Assembly (NCBI RefSeq): GCF_018588945.1
Contig: NZ_JAFIWA010000003.1
Location: forward strand, 186,001-250,000
DNA length: 64,000 bases
Reading direction: 5' to 3'
Source of the DNA: Microbacterium flavescens
Lineage (GTDB): Bacteria; Actinomycetota; Actinomycetes; Actinomycetales; Microbacteriaceae
Each line of letters begins with the position of its first letter. Position 1 is the stretch's first letter. This document shows, in pieces, positions 56,620 to 64,000 of this stretch. Made by a program: the position numbers and the translations under genes. The notes below the pieces were generated by a model. That model did not search any database and had not been told where the DNA came from. It saw only the letters and a program-made list of their open reading frames with translations.

Positions 56620-58359
56620 ATGGCGGAGCGGATGCCGCAGCCTGACCCGCCGAGCTGGATCGTCCTCGGGCGGACCGATGGCGCCGTGGCGGCCGCTCTC
56701 CTGGACGCTGACGGCGTCGAGACCGAGCGTCGCACGCTGACGCGGGCCGGCCTGGCCGTCTGGGTCGCCGAACGCGAAGCGGCCGACGCCCCGCGCTGGG
56801 TCTGGAACGACGCGCCGCAGTGGTACGCGGCACTGCTCGCCTCCGGCGTGCGCGTCGGACGCTGCCACGACCTCCGCCTGTGTCACGCGATCCTGCGCAC
56901 GTCGGCGCTGGCGGCGGCCGGCGCGATCCAGGAGGCGGACGAGTGGGATGCCGCGCCCTTCGTCGGCGCCGTCGCATCGGCGCCGGCGCTGTTCGAGCTC
57001 GAGGGTCCGTCCCGGAGCGCGGGACCGCCGGACGATCTGGACGAGGTCCTCGCCGAGTTCGGGCGTCAGCGCGACGCGATCGCACGATCGGCAGACCCGT
57101 CGCGGCTCCGGCTTCTCGTCGCCGCCGAGTCGGCGGGGGCGCTCATCGCCGAGGAGCTGCGCGCCGCCGGGCTGCCGTGGGATGCCGCGGCCCACGACCG
57201 CGTGCTCGCGGAGCTCCTCGGCGAACGGCCGGCCGGCGGCGGGCTGCCGGCGAAGCTCGCGGCCGCGGCGGCGCGCGTCCGGGAGGCGCTCGGCGACCCG
57301 GCCGCCAGTCTCGACTCCCAGCCGAAGCTCCTGCGGTCGCTGCACCGCGCCGGTGTGCTGGTCGAGTCGACCAGTCGGTGGGAGCTGGCCGAGCAGAAGC
57401 ATCCGGTCATCCCTCCGCTCCTCGAGTACAAGAAGCTCTCGCGACTGCTGTCCGCCAACGGCTGGGCGTGGCTGGATGAGTGGGTCGCCGACGGACGCTT
57501 CCGGCCGGTGTTCGTGCCGGGCGGTGTCGTGACCGGGCGCTGGGCGTCGTCGGGCGGGGGAGCGCTGCAGCTGCCCCGGCAGCTGCGCGAGGCGGTGCGC
57601 GCCGACCCGGGATGGAAGCTCGTCGTCGCGGACGTGGCCCAGCTCGAGCCGCGCGTGCTCGCCGCGATGTCGAGCGACACGGCCCTTGCAGCCGCGGCGC
57701 GAGGACGCGACCTCTACGCCGGCATCGTGGAGAGCGGCGCGGTGCCCTCTCGCCAGGAGGCCAAGATCGCGCTCCTCGGGGCGATGTACGGAGCGACGAC
57801 GGGGGAGTCGGGGCGGCTCATGCCGCGCCTTCGCCGTGCCTACCCGCGCGCCATGGGACTCGTCGACGACGCCGCCCGCACTGGGGAGGACGGCGGGGTC
57901 GTGTCCACCTGGCTCGGACGCACGTCGCCGCCTCCGTCAGAGGCATGGGCGGCAGCGCAGTCCCAGGCGACCGAGGCCGAGGCATCCGGAGCCGACGAGA
58001 CACGCGCGAGGCGCTGGGCCCGCGACCGTGGACGCTTCACCCGCAACTTCGTGGTGCAGGGCACGGCCGCCGAGTGGGCGCTCGCGTGGATGGCCGATCT
58101 GCGCACCCGCCTGCACGCGATGCCCCCGGTCGCCGATGACGCGGCCGCACCGCGGTCGGGCCCCGTGTTCGCGAACCGCCCGCATCTCGCCTTCTTCCTG
58201 CACGACGAGGTCATCGTGCATGCACCGGCGGAGCTCGCCGATGCCGCCGCCGAGGCGGTGACGGATGCCGCAGCCGCCGCGGGACGGCTGCTCTTCGGCG
58301 ACTTCCCCGTGGACTTCCGGCTCGACGTGCACGTCGCGGAGTCGGCGCTCAAGGACTGA
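56620..58359 (+). CDS. Short family A DNA polymerase (3'-5' exonuclease/polymerase-like)
   Basis: 579 aa, about two-thirds of Pol I, with no 5' nuclease domain. Polymerase motifs are intact: motif A VVADVAQLEPRVLA (catalytic Asp; canonical DYSQIELR), motif B-like RQEAKIALLGAMYG, motif C FLHDEV. The N-terminal 200 residues are exonuclease-like in position, but I cannot see the classic D-x-E motif, so proofreading may be lost. The family is common beside the full PolA in actinobacteria. Start 56620 or 56632. Confidence 0.85.
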   Translation: MAERMPQPDPPSWIVLGRTDGAVAAALLDADGVETERRTLTRAGLAVWVAEREAADAPRWVWNDAPQWYAALLASGVRVGRCHDLRLCHAILRTSALAAAGAIQEADEWDAAPFVGAVASAPALFELEGPSRSAGPPDDLDEVLAEFGRQRDAIARSADPSRLRLLVAAESAGALIAEELRAAGLPWDAAAHDRVLAELLGERPAGGGLPAKLAAAAARVREALGDPAASLDSQPKLLRSLHRAGVLVESTSRWELAEQKHPVIPPLLEYKKLSRLLSANGWAWLDEWVADGRFRPVFVPGGVVTGRWASSGGGALQLPRQLREAVRADPGWKLVVADVAQLEPRVLAAMSSDTALAAAARGRDLYAGIVESGAVPSRQEAKIALLGAMYGATTGESGRLMPRLRRAYPRAMGLVDDAARTGEDGGVVSTWLGRTSPPPSEAWAAAQSQATEAEASGADETRARRWARDRGRFTRNFVVQGTAAEWALAWMADLRTRLHAMPPVADDAAAPRSGPVFANRPHLAFFLHDEVIVHAPAELADAAAEAVTDAAAAAGRLLFGDFPVDFRLDVHVAESALKD

Positions 58360-58387
58360 GTCGGGAGTCCGCCCCAGGCAGACGTGC

Positions 58388-58393
58388 GACAAT
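58388..58393 (+). promoter_or_regulatory. Probable -10 of rnpB
   Basis: GACAAT ends eight bases before the first base of the predicted RNase P RNA helix P1, matching the expected transcription start. Confidence 0.5.
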
Positions 58394-58401
58394 CGAGGAC
58401 G

Positions 58402-58775
58402 CGAATGGGTCGGCTGGACGGTCGCGTCGCGAGCGGTTCACCGCTTCGCGCCGAGGAACGTCCGGGCTCCGCAGGGCAGGGCGGTGGGTAACACCCACCC
58501 GGAGTGATCCGCGAGACAGTGCCACAGAGAGCAGACCGCCGGGACGCGAGTCCCGGTAAGGGTGAAAGGGTGGTGTAAGAGACCACCGGGGTCGCGGTGA
58601 CGCGACCCGCACGGTAAACCTCGCCCGGAGCAAGGCCAGACAGGGGATGACGACGCGGCCCGCCGAGTCCCCGGGTAGGCCGCTGGAGCGGCACGGCAAC
58701 GTGTCGCCGAGAGAGATGACCGTCCACGGGGCTTCGGCCCCCGGACAGAACCCGGCGTACAGGCCGGCCCATTCG
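58402..58775 (+). ncRNA. rnpB: RNase P RNA (type A)
   Basis: About 374 nt. P1 pairs CGAATGGG (58402-58409) with CCCATTCG (58768-58775). The conserved GAGGAACGTCCGGGCTCC and AGAGGA-type core near 58455 and the 3' ACAGAACCCGGCGTACAGGC block are diagnostic, with GGTAAGGGTGAAAGG between. It fills the only gene-free stretch over 300 bases. Confidence 0.96.
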
Positions 58776-58799
58776 CCCTCTCGTCAGGCGCTCAGCCGC

Positions 58800-59561
58800 T
58801 CAGGCGAGCGCCAGCGCAGCCGCTCCGATAATGCCCGCATTGTTGCGATGAACGGCCGGGACGATCGGGGTGTTCAGGTCGAGCAGGTGCAGGAACTGGT
58901 CGGCGTGCTTCGAGACGCCGCCGCCCACCACGAAGAGGTCGGGGCTGAACAGGAACTCGATGTAGCTGTAGTACCACTGCAGCCGCTTGGCCCACTTCTC
59001 CCAGCTCAGGCTCTCGCGCTCCATGGCGGAGTACGCGGCGTAGGCCTCGGCATCCTTCCCGTGCTTCGCTCGCTGCACGTGCCCGAGCTCGGAATTCGGC
59101 ACGAGCACGCCGTTGTAGAGCAGCGCCGATCCGATGCCGGTTCCGAGGGTGGTGAGGATGGTCAGCCCGGGCTTGTCCTTGGCCGCGCCGTAGCGCAGCT
59201 CCGCGACGCCGGCGACGTCGGCGTCGTTGGCGAAGTGGATGTCACGCCCGAGACCGTCCTCGAAGAACTTCTCGGCCTCGAACCCGATCCACTTCTCGGA
59301 GACGTTCGCCGCCGAGAGCGTGCGGCCGTTCTTGACGATCGCGGGGAACGCGACGCCGAGGGGGATGGACTCGCCGGTGACGCCGAGCGTAGACAGGACC
59401 TCGGTGACCGCGTCGAGCACGTCCTGCGGCTCGGCCCCCTCGGGGGTCGCCACCTTGATGCGATCGCTGATGAGCCGACCGCCCTCGAGGTCGACCAGTC
59501 CCGCCTTGATCCCGGTGCCGCCGATGTCCACGCCGACGGCGCGAGTCGCCTGAGAAGCCAT
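58800..59561 (-). CDS. ppgK: Polyphosphate glucokinase
   Basis: 253 aa ROK-family kinase. The phosphate-binding loop VDIGGTGIKAGLVD (residues 11-24) and LGTGIGSALL are present; the PPGK-specific KSVATPEGA-like segment reads KVATPEGAEP. It phosphorylates glucose using polyphosphate or ATP, typical of actinobacteria. Leaderless: TAGGGT (59568-59573, minus) plus six bases. Confidence 0.93.
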   Translation of the reverse strand: MASQATRAVGVDIGGTGIKAGLVDLEGGRLISDRIKVATPEGAEPQDVLDAVTEVLSTLGVTGESIPLGVAFPAIVKNGRTLSAANVSEKWIGFEAEKFFEDGLGRDIHFANDADVAGVAELRYGAAKDKPGLTILTTLGTGIGSALLYNGVLVPNSELGHVQRAKHGKDAEAYAAYSAMERESLSWEKWAKRLQWYYSYIEFLFSPDLFVVGGGVSKHADQFLHLLDLNTPIVPAVHRNNAGIIGAAALALA

Positions 59562-59609
59562 GCCCTCACCCTATCCAGCCCGGGCGCGCGGGTGTGCGTG
59601 AGCGGTCAG

Positions 59610-59615
59610 TAGGAT
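59610..59615 (+). promoter_or_regulatory. Probable -10 for the small gene upstream of glnA2
   Basis: TAGGAT lies about 50 bases before the ATG at 59663. Confidence 0.4.
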
Positions 59616-59662
59616 CGTGCCGAGGCCCATCGCGGCCGATCGGACTCCGAGGGGAGCGCACC

Positions 59663-59890
59663 ATGACGAGCGACAGCGAGAAGTACTGGTACAACCTCAA
59701 GACGGGCGAGGTCGAGAAGGGCTACGAGTCCCCGGCCGTCGATCGGGCCGGCCCCTTCGACACCCCCGAGGAGGCCGCTCAGGCTCCAGAGGTCATGCGC
59801 CGGCGCTCGCGCGCGTGGGCCGAGGAGGAGGCCCGCGACGACGCGTGGGGCGGCTCTCCGGCGTCGGGTGACACCCGCGGCGACCAGTAG
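59663..59890 (+). CDS. Small conserved SPOR-like protein
   Basis: 75 aa, charged. The opening KYWYNLKTGEVEKGYESPAV and GPFDTPEEAAQAPEVMRRRS resemble short actinobacterial proteins annotated as SPOR-domain, though it is far shorter than a full SPOR fold and lacks a membrane anchor. Start at ATG 59663 with GGGGAG upstream. Function unknown. Confidence 0.75.
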   Translation: MTSDSEKYWYNLKTGEVEKGYESPAVDRAGPFDTPEEAAQAPEVMRRRSRAWAEEEARDDAWGGSPASGDTRGDQ

Positions 59891-59893
59891 TCT
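59888..59893 (+). promoter_or_regulatory. Probable -10 of glnA2
   Basis: TAGTCT overlaps the stop of the preceding small gene and lies 41 bases before the glnA2 ATG, which has its own CGGAGAGG ribosome-binding site. Confidence 0.45.
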
Positions 59894-59928
59894 GGCTACG
59901 GCCGCATCGGGCACCCGGAGAGGATGCG

Positions 59929-61266
59929 ATGGACAAGCAGCGTGACTTCGTTCTGAGGACGATCGAGGAGCGGGGCGTGAAGTTCGTCCGGCTCTGGTTC
60001 ACCGACGTCATCGGCACCCTCAAGTCGGTGGCGATCGCCCCGGCCGAGGTCGAAGGAGCCTTCACCGAGGGCCTCGGATTCGATGGCTCCGCCATCGAAG
60101 GCCTCACGCGGTCCTACGAGTCCGATCTTCTGGCGCACCCCGACCCGACGACGTTCCAGATCCTGCCGTGGCGGGGCGAGATCGACCCGACGGCTCGCAT
60201 GTTCTGCGACATCACGACGCCCGATGGCCAGCCCGCGGTCGCCGACCCGCGCCATGTGCTCAAGCGCACGCTCGCGAAGGCGGCCGACGCCGGGTTCACC
60301 TTCTACACCCACCCCGAGATCGAGTTCTACCTGCTGAAGTCGTCGTCCTTCGGCGCCGACGGGCCCGTGCCGGTCGACTCCGCCGGCTACTTCGACAACG
60401 TGCCCGGCGGCACGGCGCACGACTTCCGCCGCCGGTCCGTGCGCATGCTCGAAGACCTGGGCATCTCGGTCGAGTTCAGCCACCACGAAGGCGGCCCCGG
60501 CCAGAACGAGATCGACCTGCGCTACGCCGACGCCCTCGCCACGGCCGACAACATCATGACCTTCCGCACCGTGGTGAAGGAGGTGGCGATCGAGCAGGGC
60601 GTCTATGCGACGTTCATGCCGAAGCCGCTCGGCGGAAAGCCCGGCAGCGGGATGCACACCCACATGTCGCTCTTCGAGGGCGACGTCAACGCGTTCTACG
60701 AAGAGGGCGCGCAGTACCAGCTGTCGAAGGTCGGGCGTCAGTTCATCGCCGGCCTGCTCCGCCACGCGAACGAGATCGCCGCGGTGACCAACCAGTTCGT
60801 CAACTCGTACAAGCGGCTGTGGGGCGGCGACGAGGCACCGAGCTTCATCTGCTGGGGCCACAACAACCGGTCCGCCCTCGTGCGCGTGCCCCTCTACAAG
60901 CCCAACAAGGGACAGTCGTCGCGGGTCGAGTACCGTGCGCTCGATTCGGCCGCCAACCCGTACCTGGCCTACGCGCTCATGCTGGCGGCCGGGCTCAAGG
61001 GCATCGAAGAGGGCTACGAGCTTCCGCCCGAGGCGGAGGACAACGTCTGGTCCCTGACCGACGCCGAGCGGCGCGCGCTCGGGTACGCGCCGCTGCCCGC
61101 GAGCCTCGACCACGCGCTCGAGTACATGGAGGAGTCCGAGCTCGTCGCCGAGACCCTCGGCGAGCAGGTCTTCAACTACGTGCTCCTCAACAAGCGGCGC
61201 GAGTGGCAGGAGTACCGCTCGCAGGTCACGCAGTTCGAGCTCAAGAGCAACCTCGAGATGCTCTGA
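59929..61266 (+). CDS. glnA2: Type I glutamine synthetase, GlnA2 type
   Basis: 445 aa. Metal and substrate residues lie in HPEIEFYLL, EGGPGQNEIDLRYADAL, KPLGGKPGSGMHTHMS and the RVEYRALDSAANPYLAY Arg/Glu region. It makes glutamine from glutamate and ammonia. At the adenylylation loop it reads AEDNVWSLTDAER where GlnA1 has NLYDLP, so the modified Tyr is missing. In actinobacteria this is the GlnA2 signature. It is 13 bases upstream of glnE. Confidence 0.93.
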   Translation: MDKQRDFVLRTIEERGVKFVRLWFTDVIGTLKSVAIAPAEVEGAFTEGLGFDGSAIEGLTRSYESDLLAHPDPTTFQILPWRGEIDPTARMFCDITTPDGQPAVADPRHVLKRTLAKAADAGFTFYTHPEIEFYLLKSSSFGADGPVPVDSAGYFDNVPGGTAHDFRRRSVRMLEDLGISVEFSHHEGGPGQNEIDLRYADALATADNIMTFRTVVKEVAIEQGVYATFMPKPLGGKPGSGMHTHMSLFEGDVNAFYEEGAQYQLSKVGRQFIAGLLRHANEIAAVTNQFVNSYKRLWGGDEAPSFICWGHNNRSALVRVPLYKPNKGQSSRVEYRALDSAANPYLAYALMLAAGLKGIEEGYELPPEAEDNVWSLTDAERRALGYAPLPASLDHALEYMEESELVAETLGEQVFNYVLLNKRREWQEYRSQVTQFELKSNLEML

Positions 61267-61279
61267 CCCGTCCCGGCGC

Positions 61280-64000
61280 ATGTCCGCGAGCGAACGGTCC
61301 AGCTCCCTCACCCATCTCGCGCGCCTCGGCTTCACGAGTCTGAGCGACGCCGACGCACTCCTCCGCGAGGTGGAGGACGCCACCGGCGTGCCCCGCGACG
61401 CGATGATGGCGGGCGCGCAGCTCGCCGCGGATGCCGACGAGGCGCTGGGCGCGCTGGCGCGCATCGCGCGCCGCGACGCCGACGCCGTGCGGCTGCTGCA
61501 CCAAGACGAACAGGGCTGGCGATCGCTGTGGGCGCTCCTGGGCGCCTCCACCGGCTTCGCCGACTTCTTCCACCGGAACCCCGGTGAGCTGGCGCACCTC
61601 ACGGGCGCGGGCGTCACGCTGCCGTCGTCGGTCGAGCTGCGCGAGACGCTCCTCGACGCGGTCGGCGCCGAGGACGGGTTCGCCCACGACAGCGGCGAAT
61701 CCGCGTGGGTCGCGCTGCGCGTCCGCTATCGCCGCATGCTCGCCCGCATCGCCGCCTTCGATCTGCTGAGCGACTCCCCGGTCGACCACGTCCCCGCGGT
61801 GGCGGCACGACTCGCGGATGCCGCGGCCGCGGCGCTGGAGGCTTCGCTCGCGGTCGCCCGCACGCGGGTCTCGGGCGGGGTCGCCGGCGCCGGACTGTTC
61901 CCCCGCGACCAGGTGGCGCAATCCAAGCTCGCGATCATCGGGATGGGCAAGACGGGCGCGCGTGAACTGAACTACGTCAGCGACGTCGATGTCATCTTCG
62001 TCGCCGGAGCCGAGGCCGGCGCCGGGGAGCAGCTGGGCGAGAGCCGCGTCGTCGACATCGCCACGCGCCTCGCTGTGCAGACGATGCGCGGCATCTCGGG
62101 GATCGAGGTCGAGCCTCCGCTGTGGGAGGTGGACGCGAACCTGCGACCCGAGGGCAAGCAGGGTGCGCTCGTCCGCACGCTCGACTCGCACCTGGCGTAC
62201 TACGAGCGGTGGGCGAAGAGCTGGGAGTTCCAGGCGCTGCTCAAGGCGCGGCCCATCGCGGGTGATGTGGCGCTCGGCGACGCGTACGTCGCGGCCGTGC
62301 AGCCGAAGGTGTGGACGAGCGCCGCGCGTGAGAACTTCGTCGACAGCGTTCAGCGGATGCGCGAGCGCGTGACCGAGCACATCCCGGCCGCCGAGGTGCC
62401 GTTCCAGATCAAGCTCGGCCCCGGCGGCATCCGCGACATCGAGTTCACCGTCCAGCTGCTGCAGCTCGTCCACGGGCTCTCCGACGATCGCATCCGCCAG
62501 CGCGGGACGCTCGAGGCGCTGGACGCCCTGGTCGCCGAGGGCTACATCGGCCGGAACGAGGCATCCGCTTTCTCCCGCGACTACCGCGTGCTCCGCCTGC
62601 TCGAGCACCGCGTGCAGCTGCGCCACCTGCGCCGCACCCACCTGATGCCGTCGCGGCCGGAGGAGCTGCGGGTGCTCGCGCGGGCCACGGGACTCGCCGA
62701 CACGGGCGACGGGGTGTGGCAGCAGTGGGAGTCGGTGAAGCGCGAGGTGCGCGACATCCATGTCCGTCTCTTCTACCGGCCCCTGCTCTCGGCTGTCGCC
62801 GCACTCCCTGCCGAGGAGCGGGTGCTGTCCACTGCTCAGGCGCACGACCGCCTGGCCGCGATCGGGTTCGCCGATCCGGCCGGGGCGCTGCGCCACATCG
62901 CCGCGCTCACGAGCGGACTGAGACGCAAGGCCGCGATCCAGCGGCACCTGATGCCCGTCATGATCCGCTGGTTCGCGGACGGGGTCGATCCGGACTACGG
63001 CCTCCTCGCCTTCCGCCGGCTGAGCGAGCGGCTGGGCGACACCCCCTGGTTCCTGCGGATGCTGCGCGACTCGTCGGCCGCGGCCGAGAGCCTCACGCGG
63101 GTGCTGTCGGGCTCGCGCTACATCGGTGAGCTCATGGAGTGGATCCCCGAGTCGGCGGCCTGGCTCGACGACGACGAGCTGCTGCGGCCCCGGTCGGGGG
63201 TCGCGCTGCAGCAGGAGGCGCGCGCCATCCAGGCGCGGCACGGCTCCGTCGAGGACGCCATGCGGTCGGTGCGCGCCCTGCGGCGCCGGGAGCTGCTGCG
63301 CACGGCGATGGCCGCCGTGGTCGGCACGATCACGATCGAGGAGGTCGCGGACGCCCTCACCACGATCACCGACGTCACCATCCAGGCGACGCTGCGCGCA
63401 GTGCGGCCGACGATCGTTCCTCCCGAGGACGACGACCTGGATTTCTCGGTCATCGGAATGGGCCGCTTCGGCGGCCGCGAGCTGGGCTTCGGCTCCGACG
63501 CCGACGTCATGTACGTCTACCGCGCGAACAGCGTCGAGCCCCAGCGTGCCCACGAGCTCGCGGTCAAGCTCGTCGCCGCGCTGCGCGGGCACTCCGAGGA
63601 CCATCGCGTGCCGCTCGACCTGGATGCCGACCTCCGCCCGGAAGGTCGCAACGGGCCCATCGCGCGGTCGCTCGATGCTTATGCCGAGTACTACCGGCGC
63701 TGGTCGCTGTCGTGGGAGGCTCAGGCGCTCCTCCGGGCGCGCGGCGTGGCGGGCAGCGTCAAGCTCATCCGCTCCTTCATGGAGCTGGCCGACCAGGTGC
63801 GCTACCCCCAGGAGGTCGACCCGCAGGGGCTGCGCGAGATCAAGCGGATCAAGGCCCGGGTGGAGAGCGAGCGCCTGCCGCAGGGCGCCGATCCGGCCCG
63901 TCACCTCAAGCTCGGGCCGGGCTCGCTGAGCGACGTCGAATGGCTGGTGCAGCTGCTGCAGCTCGAGCACGCTCACGAGATCTCCGGTATGCGGACCACT
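61280..64000 (+). CDS. glnE: Glutamate-ammonia-ligase adenylyltransferase (5' part)
   Basis: 907 codons in frame with no stop; the gene continues beyond the window. Two nucleotidyltransferase domains are visible: IIGMGKTGARELNYVSDVDVIFV (first, G-x-G...D-x-D: IIGMGKTGARELNYVS, DVDVIFV) near residue 215 and VIGMGRFGGRELGFGSDADVMY near residue 725, each followed by EVD(A)NLRPEG or LDADLRPEGR. GlnE adenylylates and deadenylylates GlnA1 in response to PII. Its neighbour GlnA2 lacks the target Tyr. Confidence 0.95.
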   Translation, partial: MSASERSSSLTHLARLGFTSLSDADALLREVEDATGVPRDAMMAGAQLAADADEALGALARIARRDADAVRLLHQDEQGWRSLWALLGASTGFADFFHRNPGELAHLTGAGVTLPSSVELRETLLDAVGAEDGFAHDSGESAWVALRVRYRRMLARIAAFDLLSDSPVDHVPAVAARLADAAAAALEASLAVARTRVSGGVAGAGLFPRDQVAQSKLAIIGMGKTGARELNYVSDVDVIFVAGAEAGAGEQLGESRVVDIATRLAVQTMRGISGIEVEPPLWEVDANLRPEGKQGALVRTLDSHLAYYERWAKSWEFQALLKARPIAGDVALGDAYVAAVQPKVWTSAARENFVDSVQRMRERVTEHIPAAEVPFQIKLGPGGIRDIEFTVQLLQLVHGLSDDRIRQRGTLEALDALVAEGYIGRNEASAFSRDYRVLRLLEHRVQLRHLRRTHLMPSRPEELRVLARATGLADTGDGVWQQWESVKREVRDIHVRLFYRPLLSAVAALPAEERVLSTAQAHDRLAAIGFADPAGALRHIAALTSGLRRKAAIQRHLMPVMIRWFADGVDPDYGLLAFRRLSERLGDTPWFLRMLRDSSAAAESLTRVLSGSRYIGELMEWIPESAAWLDDDELLRPRSGVALQQEARAIQARHGSVEDAMRSVRALRRRELLRTAMAAVVGTITIEEVADALTTITDVTIQATLRAVRPTIVPPEDDDLDFSVIGMGRFGGRELGFGSDADVMYVYRANSVEPQRAHELAVKLVAALRGHSEDHRVPLDLDADLRPEGRNGPIARSLDAYAEYYRRWSLSWEAQALLRARGVAGSVKLIRSFMELADQVRYPQEVDPQGLREIKRIKARVESERLPQGADPARHLKLGPGSLSDVEWLVQLLQLEHAHEISGMRTT

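Noticed and set aside
58788..58811. rnpB terminator hairpin (GCGCTC/GAGCGC)
   Set aside because: Only six pairs with a 12-base loop, overlapping the ppgK stop; not convincing.
61241..63976. 911-codon minus-strand frame opposite glnE
   Set aside because: The plus strand encodes GlnE without a stop to the window edge, with both catalytic domains.

Overview
The window is a stretch of high-GC (roughly 70%) actinobacterial chromosome. Gene content and order fit the family Microbacteriaceae, probably Microbacterium or a close relative. Supporting signs are the gene order rpsT / lepA / DUF1990 / hemW / hrcA-dnaJ / rsmE / HIT-phoH-ybeY-CBS-era / leuA / recO-uppS, an aceE-fasR-fabD-fabH-acpP-fabF cluster, a DUF3145 gene, a polyphosphate glucokinase, a glnA2-glnE pair and widespread TAnnnT leaderless promoters. 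No species call can be made from the sequence alone. I see no prophage, insertion sequence, CRISPR array or rRNA operon. Almost every base is coding or lies in a short spacer, and the only gene-poor stretch over 300 bases is filled by the RNase P RNA.

Layout. 1-6.0 kb: a secreted GH3 hydrolase, a putative 3-methyladenine glycosylase, an SRAP repair peptidase, App1 and DedA membrane-lipid genes, and a PabB-type chorismate enzyme. 6.0-13.1 kb: leuS, the DNA-uptake pair comEA-comEC, holA and rpsT. 13.2-26.2 kb: a hydrolase, an aminotransferase, lepA, DUF1990, hemW, the CIRCE-controlled hrcA-dnaJ pair, rsmE, and a tightly overlapping chain HIT-phoH-ybeY-CBS-era involved in RNA and ribosome quality. 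26.2-37.7 kb: a lipoprotein, leuA behind a Leu-codon leader peptide, a TRIC channel, a MarR regulator, an aminotransferase, recO-uppS, an unknown lipoprotein/membrane pair, a DsbA-type oxidoreductase, glutathione peroxidase and dusB. 37.7-44.1 kb: dgt-dnaG, an orphan ABC ATPase, tRNA-Asn, def, a NIPA-like transporter and a CAT-anticodon tRNA. 44.1-47.8 kb, the most accessory-looking part: a DUF262/DUF1524 (GmrSD-like) protein, an iron-box-linked putative 2-oxoglutarate oxygenase and DUF3145. 47.9-55.5 kb: fatty acid synthase II genes, their PucR-type regulator and pyruvate dehydrogenase E1. 55.7-64.0 kb: tRNA-Val, a zinc-ribbon coiled-coil protein, a short family A DNA polymerase, rnpB, ppgK, glnA2 and the start of glnE, which runs off the end.

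How parts work together. Pyruvate dehydrogenase makes the acetyl-CoA that FabH, FabD and FabF consume. A 20-base element shared by the aceE and fabD upstream regions (17 of 20 identical) suggests one regulator, most simply the FasR encoded between them, controls both. Other regulatory signals are CIRCE before hrcA, a Leu-rich leader with mutually exclusive hairpins before leuA, a DtxR/IdeR-like iron box before the putative oxygenase, and a palindrome over the -35 of the DUF3145 promoter. Two window-wide patterns stand out. At least 17 genes have a TAnnnT-like -10 ending exactly six bases before the start codon, implying leaderless mRNAs. The 7-mer GGATGCC/GGCATCC occurs about 80 times, several-fold above a base-composition estimate.
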